DNA from: JANOQP01 sp044227705
GTDB taxonomy: Bacteria; Bacteroidota; Bacteroidia; Chitinophagales; Saprospiraceae
DNA length: 11,753 bases
Assembly (NCBI GenBank): GCA_044227705.1
Contig: JBGAWE010000146.1
Location: 1 to 11,753 of the forward strand
Direction: 5' to 3'
Under the pieces are notes generated by a model. That model ran no database searches. It worked only from the letters and a program-made list of their open reading frames with translations, and was not told where the DNA came from. Position numbers and translations under genes: made by a program. Below, piece by piece: positions 1 to 5,187 of this stretch (position 1 is its first letter; each line of letters opens with the position of its first letter).

Positions 1-3
1 GCC

Positions 4-39
4 GGTTTTAAATTTGCCAATATTGGCAACTTTAAAACC
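4..39. repeat. 36-bp near-perfect palindrome at the window edge
   Basis: Two 18-base arms (4-21 and 22-39) are reverse complements except for one pair (T13/C30). The core TTGCCAATATTGGCAA (14-29) is perfect. It lies about 46 bases upstream of the KilA-N start codon. Read in frame 1 it encodes FKFANIGNFKTRVAE, which resembles the FKVGDFTNFKIRYAE segment of the KilA-N gene downstream. It could be a dispersed palindromic element or the end of an upstream reading frame. It is too close to the window edge to tell. Confidence 0.75.
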
Positions 40-85
40 CGCGTGGCCGAGGCACATTTGCCCGCGAACATTCAAAAACGACATC

Positions 86-640
86 ATGGACGAGCGAAAA
101 ATCGAGGTGCTGGGCCTGCAAATCCGCCTCCAAAAAGTGGAAAAGGGCGATTTCGTCTCGCTCACCGACCTCGCCAAGCAACAGGACAGCGAGAACGCCA
201 GCCACCTCATCATCAACTGGCTGCAACTGGCCGGAACCATCCAGTTCCTCGAGGCCTGGGAGTCGCTCCACAACCCCAGCTTCAAAGTTGGTGATTTTAC
301 CAACTTTAAAATCCGTTACGCCGAGAACCGCCGCATCGCCACGCCCCAGCGGTTCATCGAGGAGACCGGTGCCATCGGCATCGTCAGCCGCTCGGGTCGC
401 TACGGCGGCACCTTCGCCCACAAGGACATCGCGCTCGAGTTCTGCTCGTGGCTTTCGCCGAGGTTCAAGGTTTTCCTGCTAAAAAAATTCCAGGAGCTTT
501 TGGAGGAGGACTTCGAGCGCCGCAACCTCTCGTGGCACATCTCGCGCATCACCGACAACGTCGACGAGCTGCGCCACCTGCTCGACACCATTCCGGGGCA
601 GGATCCCGCGCGACGGCGCGTCGGGCCGGGCGAGGATTGA
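86..640 (+). CDS. KilA-N domain DNA-binding protein, short C-terminus
   Basis: This is a probable 184-residue DNA-binding protein of the KilA-N family, common on phages, plasmids and islands in Bacteroidota. The family core is recognisable: FVSLTDLAK near the N-terminus, then NWLQLAGTIQFLEAWESLHNP, TPQRFIEETGAIGI, SGRYGGTFAHKDIALEFCSWLSP and FKVFLLKKFQELLEE. I chose the ATG at 86 because the 24 residues before it in the open frame do not match the family, while MDERKIEVLGL does. Relatives usually run to about 250-280 residues with a further helical region. Here the protein ends soon after SWHISRIT with an Arg/Pro-rich tail, so the C-terminal part looks lost or replaced. The molecular target is unknown. 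A regulatory role is inferred from the domain only. Confidence 0.85.
   Translation: MDERKIEVLGLQIRLQKVEKGDFVSLTDLAKQQDSENASHLIINWLQLAGTIQFLEAWESLHNPSFKVGDFTNFKIRYAENRRIATPQRFIEETGAIGIVSRSGRYGGTFAHKDIALEFCSWLSPRFKVFLLKKFQELLEEDFERRNLSWHISRITDNVDELRHLLDTIPGQDPARRRVGPGED
284..307. repeat. Inverted repeat inside the KilA-N coding sequence
   Basis: Arms AAAGTTGGT (284-292) and ACCAACTTT (299-307) are perfect reverse complements around a 6-base loop. In frame it reads FKVGDFTNFK. The right half and the bases after it (CAACTTTAAAA, then CCG and GCCGAG) match those of the palindrome at 4-39, so the two are probably related copies. Confidence 0.7.
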
Positions 641-946
641 CGGGCCGCCCTACCCTACCCTGCTCGTTTCTGATGCCGCTCTGGCCACTGTTGACGTCCC
701 GCCAACAACCCTTGCGCAGGAACCTTGCGTCGTCGCCTCCAACTTCTTTTCTGAATCAAATAATTTTATGAGCGTATAATTCAATAATTCGATGAGCATA
801 AGCTTATAAAATTTATAAAGCTAAAAATCAAAACCTCATTTGAGCGAAAGCTTAAAAAATAAAAGGCTCAAATCATCTTTTAAGCAGGTGATGCTATTTT
901 CGCCTCCGAGACCGCCCGGTTTCGGGCAAAAATCAATCGTAAAAGC
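641..946 (+). promoter_or_regulatory. Gene-free region upstream of parA: candidate centromere / operator
   Basis: No gene is seen here. The second half is AT-rich and full of repeats. TGAGC occurs at 769, 793 and 841, that is 24 and 48 bases apart, and an AAAGC lies at the intermediate position 817. The blocks 793-812 and 841-860 agree at 17 of 20 bases. An inverted pair ATTTGAGC / GCTCAAAT lies at 838-845 and 866-873, and GCTTAAAA / TTTTAAGC at 850-857 and 878-885. A small GC hairpin (GCCCG GTTT CGGGC, 914-927) precedes the start codon. Repeats upstream of a type Ib parAB operon are typical of centromere sites that also serve as the operon operator. That function is inferred. A promoter could not be placed with confidence. 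Confidence 0.5.
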
Positions 947-1606
947 ATGGCAATCATCGCAGTAGCAAACCTGAAGGGTGGGGTAGGGAAGAGCACCTTG
1001 AGCCAGAACCTCGCAGTATTTTTGGCAAAATCCGGCAAAACGGCCTGCATCGTCGACACGGACACGGAGCAGAAATCGACGCTCGAATGGAACGATCGGC
1101 GGGCCGAAAACGCCGAGCTCTTGCAAATCCCCGTCTTTCTTTTTGACGAAAAAAGCCTCGCCGCAAAAGCCTCGGAGGAAGCGGAGAACTACGACTTCGT
1201 GGTCGTTGACGGCTCGCCCGCGTTGAGCGAGATAACGACGAAAATCGTCCTCATCGCCGACCTCGTCATTGTGCCGGTCATGCCGAGCGGCAACGACTTC
1301 GGGGCTTTGCAGAAGTTCCTCGTCCGCTACAACGACACCCGCGCCATCCAAAAAAGGCACGGCATGGAGACGGCGCGGCTGGGCATCGTCTTGAACAACT
1401 ACGACCCGAAGACCATCGTCAACCGGACGATTTTGCGGGCCATCGAGCAGCTTGGGGTGAACATCTTTTCAACCAAACTGGCCCACCGCGTGGCTTATCG
1501 CGAAGCCAATTTGACGGGGGCGAGCGTCTGCGAGCTGGGCGACCGGAAGGCGGTGAGCGAGATTGAGAGCATCGCCGGGGAGGCGTTGGAGCTGCTTAAA
1601 AGCTGA
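947..1606 (+). CDS. parA: ParA plasmid partition ATPase
   Basis: This is a 219-residue deviant-Walker ATPase that would move plasmid copies over the nucleoid together with a centromere-binding partner. Visible motifs are the Walker A KGGVGKST at residues 10-17 with the signature lysine K10, the A' motif VDTDTEQKST (D37 and D39) and the Walker B FVVVDGSP around D88. The length fits the short ParA type (Ib), which lacks the N-terminal DNA-binding domain of P1 and F ParA proteins. The ATG at 947 puts the first strand of the fold (AIIAVANLKGG) at the usual place. The partner gene starts 43 bases downstream, so the two probably share a transcript. As short ParA proteins do not bind DNA specifically, the operon would be controlled by the partner protein acting on the repeats upstream. 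Confidence 0.93.
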   Translation: MAIIAVANLKGGVGKSTLSQNLAVFLAKSGKTACIVDTDTEQKSTLEWNDRRAENAELLQIPVFLFDEKSLAAKASEEAENYDFVVVDGSPALSEITTKIVLIADLVIVPVMPSGNDFGALQKFLVRYNDTRAIQKRHGMETARLGIVLNNYDPKTIVNRTILRAIEQLGVNIFSTKLAHRVAYREANLTGASVCELGDRKAVSEIESIAGEALELLKS

Positions 1607-1617
1607 ATTTTTTAAGC
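1594..1617. promoter_or_regulatory. GCTTAAAA inverted repeat across the parA stop codon
   Basis: Perfect 8-base arms GCTTAAAA (1594-1601) and TTTTAAGC (1610-1617) flank an 8-base loop that holds the parA TGA. The same inverted pair, with a 20-base loop, occurs upstream of parA at 850-857 and 878-885. It may be a binding site for the RHH partner, or an RNA hairpin that sets the ratio of the two proteins. Confidence 0.45.
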
Positions 1618-1649
1618 GTTTAATTATTCGCCCATTTAATTCTGAAATC

Positions 1650-2039
1650 ATGGCCAAGAAGAACTTCGACAGCTTTCTGAACACCGTAAAAGCCCCGAAA
1701 ATATCGCCCGAGGAAATCGAGAAAATGACCCGCGAGGTGCACGGCAAGCCTCAACAAGTGGCCGAAGCAGAGCCGACTGTGCCAGTAACAGCCAAAATCC
1801 CGCCCGCAAAAGCCGCCGCGCGGCGCCTAGTGCAGAACACGGCACTAGAGCCGCGCCAGCCTCTGCCTCGCGGCCGAAAACCGAAGCCGCCCCAGCTGGA
1901 GCGCACCATCCGCGTCTCTGTCGATTTGCCGGAAACGACGCTCATCAACCTGAAAATCAAGGTCACGCGCGAGCAGACGGACATGAAGAACTTCATCCGG
2001 AGGCTGGTTGAAACGGAATTGGCGAAGGAGTTCAAATAG
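1650..2039 (+). CDS. Small ParB-like partner with C-terminal ribbon-helix-helix domain
   Basis: This is a 129-residue protein, the probable centromere-binding partner of the ParA just upstream. The first 30 residues (MAKKNFDSFLNTVKAPKISPEEIEKM) are likely helical and may touch ParA. Residues 35-83 form a Pro/Ala/Lys/Arg-rich linker. Residues 85-124 (RTIRVSVDLPETTLINLKIK, then helices ending RRLVETEL) have the pattern of a ribbon-helix-helix fold: a short beta strand, then two helices. The ATG at 1650 is preferred over an in-frame ATG at 1563, which would overlap parA and add residues unlike the family. This layout (parA, then a small basic RHH gene) is the type Ib arrangement. The fold is assigned by pattern and position, since such proteins share little sequence. 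Confidence 0.8.
   Translation: MAKKNFDSFLNTVKAPKISPEEIEKMTREVHGKPQQVAEAEPTVPVTAKIPPAKAAARRLVQNTALEPRQPLPRGRKPKPPQLERTIRVSVDLPETTLINLKIKVTREQTDMKNFIRRLVETELAKEFK
1822..1857. other. Imperfect hairpin in the linker coding region of the parB-like gene
   Basis: CTAGTGC (1827-1833) and GCACTAG (1842-1848) are perfect 7-base arms around an 8-base loop. GGCGC and GCGCC lie just outside them, with a small internal mismatch. The hairpin falls in the low-complexity linker and uses two CTA leucine codons to make the arms. It may be a chance structure, an extra protein-binding site, or a remnant of an inserted repeat. Confidence 0.35.
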
Positions 2040-2056
2040 GCCTTTTATGGAACACG

Positions 2057-2101
2057 CTCGCGCACGGCAGAGTTTGTGCGAGTTTCAGAAAGATTTTTTT
2101 T
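2057..2101 (+). terminator. Weak candidate terminator after the parAB-like operon
   Basis: CTCGCGCAC (2057-2065) can pair with GTGCGAG (2076-2082) with a two-base bulge, and an 8-base T run follows at 2094-2101. The T run sits 11 bases beyond the stem, so this is a poor intrinsic terminator. It lies 18 bases after the stop of the partner gene, the right place for one. Confidence 0.3.
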
Positions 2102-2163
2102 GTTTGAGTAGTTTGGTGAAGAGACAATCAATTGATTTTCAAGGAGTTTAAAGCAAGTTGCCG

Positions 2164-2287
2164 GACAATTTTAGGGCATCATCAAGACAAATTTAGGGTA
2201 CTATCAAGACATCTTTAGGGCTAAAACCGGACAATTGTAGGGCAGCAAACAGACAAGTTTAGGGCGAGATTCAGACATTCGGGCCGA
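2164..2287 (+). repeat. Iteron array, 22-bp period
   Basis: There are five direct repeats with the core GACAnnTTTAGGG or a one-base variant. They begin at 2164, 2186, 2208, 2230 and 2252, an exact 22-bp period. A sixth, degenerate copy (GACATTCGGG) begins at 2274, in the same phase. Twenty-two bases is about two helical turns, so the initiator would bind one face of the DNA. Further copies of the same core lie inside the rep gene. Confidence 0.93.
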
Positions 2288-2299
2288 GTTTGTCTGAAT
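2269..2299. promoter_or_regulatory. Inverted repeat upstream of rep, likely Rep autoregulation operator
   Basis: Perfect 9-base arms ATTCAGACA (2269-2277) and TGTCTGAAT (2291-2299) surround a 13-base loop, ending 13 bases before the rep start codon. The arms contain the GACA half of the iteron. In well-studied iteron plasmids (F, pSC101, R6K) the Rep dimer represses its own promoter at an inverted repeat sharing half the iteron, so this is the likely operator. Confidence 0.75.
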
Positions 2300-2312
2300 C
2301 GTTTAAAGCATC

Positions 2313-3974
2313 ATGGATGAAAGCCCGTCGCGGCCAATTGTGCCGTTCAACAACCCAGAGCTGGTGGTGCTGCGCAACCCGGTGGCGCGCGCCAAGTTTG
2401 GCCTGTCGCTCGTGCAGTCGAAGATATTGTTCGAGATAATCGCGTACCTCAAGACGCGGCCGAGCGAGAATTTCATGACCATCAACGTGGGCGACCTCCT
2501 CGACAAAATCGGGGTGGAGACGAAGCGGGTGAAATACTACGTCGACGAGATCGAGGAGATGACGAAGAAGCACCTGCGCATCCCGGAGGGGGACAACGAG
2601 GAGGGCATCAACTACCTCGCCGTCAACCTGTTGGCGGGCGCGCGGTTTCGCATCGACAAGGACGGAAGGGGAGCCATAGACATCGAGATTTCGAGCATGC
2701 TAAAACCGTACTACCTCGAAATTGCCAAAGGGGATTTCTTTAGCTACCATATCCTAAACACGAGAGTGCTGAAGAGTACCTATTCTGTCAAACTTTATTT
2801 GCTTCTCAAATCTTACAAAAGGTTCGGGAAACTGGAGATAGGTCTGGACGAACTGAAGAGCGTTTTGGAACTTTCTGTGAGCGACTACAAGCAATTTCCA
2901 GATTTCAAGAAGCGCGTTTTGGAGCGGGCGCGGACGGAGATCATGGAGAAGAACGACATCTTTTTCACCTACGACGAGATACGGCAGTTCCCGCGCAACA
3001 GCAAGAGCCCGGTGACGCGCATCATCTTCCACATCCGCGACAACCCCGACCACAAAGAGCGCGTGGCACGGCTGGGTGAGGCCAAACAGGCGCGGCGGGT
3101 GGCGAAAAGGGCGGGTGCCGAGGAAATTGAAACTCAAGTTCAAATTCAAAATCAGAAAGCGACCCGGACAGATTTAGGGGCAGGGGAGGATTCAACCCAG
3201 ACAGATTTAGGGGTGGCTGAAAGCGGACCGTTTTCGCTCGTCGCAGCGGGGAAGAAGGCCGGTTCCAGGCCTAAATCAATCAAAAAAGTCGCCGCCGATA
3301 GGGTGGGGGAGGGTGGAACTCAGACAGATTTAGGGCTTGAAAAGATATCAAACACGACAAGTTTAGGGGCCGGTTCGGAGCAAAAGGAGCTGCTCTCTCT
3401 GTTCCGAAACTTCGATAAAGCGGCGACCGACGAGTTCATCCTCGACTACGCCAACGGCACCGGCTTCGACCACGAGGCCATCCTCGACGCGCTACTGTAC
3501 GCAAAAAAGCAGGGCGGCGTGCGCAACATCTTTGCCTACCTGCCGACCATCCTGCGCGGCGGGGCGGGGCGGGGGATGGCCGCGAAGACTCGACAACTCG
3601 CCCAAAAAGCGGCTGACGCAGCCGCTCGCGCCGAGCGACTGAACGCGCTGAAAGCGGAAATCGAGGGTGTTTTCGAGGAGGCGGAGGCGGTGAAGCGCGA
3701 CATCGTCCGGGCCATCGTGGCGGAGGACGAAGGGGCGACGCGTCGCGTCGTCGAGCAGGTCAAGCTCAAGTTTTTGGGCAGTTTCGGCATTACGGAGGGG
3801 ATGCGGGTCGACGAGTTCCGCGAGAAACCCTTGTTGCGTTCGCTGGTGCTGCACGAGTTCCGGGTGCAGTTCCCCGAGTGCTTCAACGGCGACGCGGGGC
3901 TTATCTCACTCGAAAAAAAGTTGAACGGTCTGAAGGGGCAGGCACGGCGGATCGACCCGAGGTTCTCCGTGTAG
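2313..3974 (+). CDS. Rep_3 family plasmid replication initiator with long C-terminal extension
   Basis: This is a 553-residue initiator that would bind the iterons just upstream and open the origin. Residues about 10-245 form the Rep_3 (RepB/RepE type) pair of winged-helix domains. Recognisable stretches are VVLRNPVARAKFGLSLVQSKIL near residue 18, YSVKLYLLLKSYKRFGK at 157-173 and YKQFPDFKKRVLERARTEI at 192-210. Typical relatives end near 300-400 residues. Here residues 250-360 are a low-complexity linker whose TDLG peptides are encoded by iteron copies. Residues 363-417 look like a small helical domain ending in GGVRNIFAYLPTIL, similar in pattern to C-terminal helical domains of other replication proteins. 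Residues about 420-485 are Ala/Glu/Arg-rich and probably coiled coil. The ATG at 2313 lies just after the inverted-repeat operator. Family assignment is firm. The role of the extension is unknown. Confidence 0.93.
   Translation: MDESPSRPIVPFNNPELVVLRNPVARAKFGLSLVQSKILFEIIAYLKTRPSENFMTINVGDLLDKIGVETKRVKYYVDEIEEMTKKHLRIPEGDNEEGINYLAVNLLAGARFRIDKDGRGAIDIEISSMLKPYYLEIAKGDFFSYHILNTRVLKSTYSVKLYLLLKSYKRFGKLEIGLDELKSVLELSVSDYKQFPDFKKRVLERARTEIMEKNDIFFTYDEIRQFPRNSKSPVTRIIFHIRDNPDHKERVARLGEAKQARRVAKRAGAEEIETQVQIQNQKATRTDLGAGEDSTQTDLGVAESGPFSLVAAGKKAGSRPKSIKKVAADRVGEGGTQTDLGLEKISNTTSLGAGSEQKELLSLFRNFDKAATDEFILDYANGTGFDHEAILDALLYAKKQGGVRNIFAYLPTILRGGAGRGMAAKTRQLAQKAADAAARAERLNALKAEIEGVFEEAEAVKRDIVRAIVAEDEGATRRVVEQVKLKFLGSFGITEGMRVDEFREKPLLRSLVLHEFRVQFPECFNGDAGLISLEKKLNGLKGQARRIDPRFSV
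3167..3369 (+). repeat. Four iteron copies inside the rep coding sequence
   Basis: GACAGATTTAGGGG at 3167-3180 and 3200-3213, GACAGATTTAGGGC at 3323-3336 and GACAAGTTTAGGGG at 3356-3369 match the origin iterons and have the same orientation. Within each pair the spacing is exactly 33 bases, about three helical turns and also 11 codons. All four are read in the same frame, giving TDLG three times and TSLG once (residues 285-352). A reversed partial copy (CCTAAATC, 3270-3277) lies between the pairs. Confidence 0.88.
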
Positions 3975-3997
3975 AGACGAAATGTTTTGTGTCTCTA
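3972..3997 (+). terminator. Hairpin at the rep stop codon
   Basis: TAGAGAC (3972-3978) and GTCTCTA (3991-3997) are perfect 7-base arms around a 12-base loop. The stem starts at the rep TAG. There is no T run after it, so termination is only a possibility. Confidence 0.3.
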
Positions 3998-4329
3998 AAG
4001 CTGGGTTCTCGTCGCCCAATTTGTGGGATGGTCTATAAATCACAGCAACGAAATTCTCTATAATCTTATGCTCAAATTCTGGAAAGCAATAGGTTGAAAT
4101 GAGTCGAGCGGCCGACGGCACTACGAGGAATATTTCCGCAAATCAACTGGTCAACTGGTAGCCGGAGGTAGGAGCAGGACGCCCCCCAAAAACGTAAGTT
4201 CAGGTTTCAACCGGTTGAAAATGAGTGGTTTAAGTTGACGGGCGGCTGCCCCAGCGAATGGCAGTCACCGGTTGAGGCGGGGCGAGAAATTCGACGCCTG
4301 GGTCGATGTGCTGGTAGCTCCCGCAGCAA
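3998..4329. other. Gene-free region with short repeats
   Basis: No convincing gene is seen. It holds a perfect palindrome (4205-4220), a tandem TCAACTGG TCAACTGG (4143-4158), and a direct repeat GGTTGAAATGAGT (4092-4104) against GGTTGAAAATGAGT (4213-4226). ACCGGTT is found at 4210-4216 and 4267-4273, and again at 4341-4347 in the next gene. The clustering suggests protein-binding sites, for example a mobilisation or resolution site, but nothing identifies which. Confidence 0.4.
4205..4220. repeat. Perfect 16-bp palindrome TTTCAACCGGTTGAAA
   Basis: The two 8-base halves are exact reverse complements with no spacer. This is the form expected of an operator for a dimeric repressor. Its core ACCGGTT recurs nearby. 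No adjacent start codon shows what it would control. Confidence 0.6.
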
Positions 4330-4554
4330 TCAATTTGGAAACCGGTTCTTGTGGTTGGTGGCCTCGTTTTCGAGCTGTGAGAGCCGCACGCTAAGGGCCT
4401 TGAGTTGTTCTGAAAGGCTGTCGTTTTTGGAGAACAACTTGAAAAGCAGAAAAAAAAGGAAGGCGGCGAGGATGGCCATCGCGAGCCAAAGGCTACGGGT
4501 GCTGGTAGAAACCTTTGATTTGATGGCGTTTTCAATGGTCAAATTGGGAGTCAT
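4330..4554 (-). CDS. Small one-helix membrane protein with coiled-coil tail
   Basis: This 74-residue protein of unknown function has about 20 polar residues (MTPNLTIENAIKSKVSTSTR), one hydrophobic helix at about residues 22-41 (LWLAMAILAAFLFFLLFKLF), then a heptad-like stretch SLSEQLKALSVRLSQLENE at 46-64 that suggests a short coiled coil. The positive residues on both sides of the helix make its orientation unclear. The start codon lies two bases after the stop of the zinc-ribbon gene, so the two are almost certainly co-transcribed. I recognise no family. It could be a partner of the zinc-ribbon protein or a small membrane toxin-like protein, but neither is shown by the sequence. Confidence 0.65.
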   Translation of the reverse strand: MTPNLTIENAIKSKVSTSTRSLWLAMAILAAFLFFLLFKLFSKNDSLSEQLKALSVRLSQLENEATNHKNRFPN

Positions 4555-4556
4555 GC

Positions 4557-4898
4557 CTAATTGGTTTTGGTGATGGCAAAAAACTCGGCGTCAATGGCGT
4601 GCAGCACATATCCGCCGAACGCGAGGCCAAACTGGCCCACTGGGGCAAAAGTAGACACCTGAAAATCGAATCCCACCCTTTTCAGGGTATCCTGTTTGAA
4701 CGGCTGGTTGCCGAGGACTTTGAAGATGGCCTGCAGAGCGGCGGCATTTTTCCGTCGGATTTTTTCCTGCTCGAAAAGCGGAGCGTTGCGCTTGACGTAG
4801 AGCCGCGTGTTATACAGCGAACGGCATCGCGCGGAGCAGAACTTTTGGCTCGCACGGCCTTCGAACTCGTTTTTGCAAATAGGGCATTTGGTAGGCAT
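4557..4898 (-). CDS. Small zinc-ribbon protein of a Bacteroidota-type family
   Basis: This 113-residue protein has an N-terminal zinc ribbon: cysteines at 5, 8, 21 and 25 (CPIC, then CSARC), the pattern C-x2-C-x12-C-x3-C. A helical region with KRNAPLFEQEKIRRKNAAALQAIF follows, then a C-terminal part (KQDTLKRVGFDFQVSTFAPV, ending in an aromatic-rich stretch). This plan, a zinc ribbon with CSxxCR, an N-rich helix and a KDxLxxxGFxF-like C-terminal motif, matches small proteins that are widespread in Bacteroidota. Their function is not established. DNA or RNA binding is plausible from the zinc ribbon. It is the first gene of a two-gene minus-strand unit. The upstream sequence is A/T-rich, but I could not fix a promoter. 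Confidence 0.78.
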   Translation of the reverse strand: MPTKCPICKNEFEGRASQKFCSARCRSLYNTRLYVKRNAPLFEQEKIRRKNAAALQAIFKVLGNQPFKQDTLKRVGFDFQVSTFAPVGQFGLAFGGYVLHAIDAEFFAITKTN

Positions 4899-5152
4899 AA
4901 AAGTAGCAATTGATAGTTAATTGACTGTTCTATCACAAATGAAAGGCAATTTTGCGGAGTCGGCAGTATTCCGGCTTTTTTCATGAACTGGAGAAGCGTG
5001 TGGACGCTCAAAACCTTGGTATTTCGAGCACTTTGGGTGGTCAACTTTTTTAGGACAGGACACAGCCGATCCAAGTCTTATAGAACATAGGGGGCGATAC
5101 CGGTTCATTCAGGGTGATGCACCCACGTTGCGCACCGAGGGCGAGGGCGCGT
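4899..5152. other. Intergenic region with no clear gene
   Basis: It should hold the promoter of the zinc-ribbon gene (minus strand), but no convincing Bacteroidota -7 box (TAnnTTTG) is seen. On the minus strand, 5036-5064 reads TGTGTCCTGTCCTAAAAAAG and on into TTGACC, which looks like the ends of some IS3-type insertion sequences. No second end or transposase is present, so it is at most a remnant. Another TACCGGTTC lies at 5098-5106. Confidence 0.4.
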
Positions 5153-5187
5153 AAAATTCAAGCTCAAGTTGCTTGAGCTTGAATTTT
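5153..5187 (-). terminator. Strong hairpin terminator at the end of the large minus-strand operon
   Basis: Arms AAAATTCAAGCTCAAG (5153-5168) and CTTGAGCTTGAATTTT (5172-5187) are perfect 16-base reverse complements with a 3-base loop. The hairpin begins within the TGA of the AAA+ ATPase gene. On the minus strand the stem ends in a T run (AATTTT), and the stem is the same from the other strand, so it could work in both directions. Confidence 0.85.

Larger units (their letters stand above)
2102..2312 (+). other. Predicted replication origin
   Basis: This gene-free stretch between the partition and rep genes holds an AT-rich segment (about 2102-2160), a perfect 12-bp palindrome AATCAATTGATT (2126-2137), the iteron array and the rep operator (listed separately). 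This is the usual composition of a theta origin driven by a Rep_3 initiator. I saw no good match to a DnaA box (TTATCCACA type), so the host-factor contribution is unclear. Confidence 0.75.

Noticed and set aside
1563..1649. Longer start for the ParB-like gene
   Set aside because: It would overlap the end of parA by 44 bases and add Arg/Cys-rich residues unlike such proteins. The ATG at 1650 is preceded by a normal A/T-rich leader.
3121..3160. Spacer-like short repeats (CAAGTTCAAATTCAAAATC) suggesting a CRISPR-like element
   Set aside because: They are irregular, in frame within rep, and encode a Gln-rich linker. There is no repeat-spacer pattern.
3906..4121. Possible minus-strand gene after rep
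   Set aside because: It overlaps the end of rep by about 70 bases and has no recognisable motif or start context.
5036..5064. Possible IS3-type terminal sequence on the minus strand (CTAAAAAAGTTGACC)
   Set aside because: Only one end is seen, with no second inverted repeat, target duplication or transposase in the window. A database comparison would be needed to keep it.
4917..5108. Small minus-strand frame with CPKK and PKCSKY, like an IS1-type zinc finger
   Set aside because: The cysteine spacing does not fit, no transposase sequence follows in any frame, and two frames are equally open.
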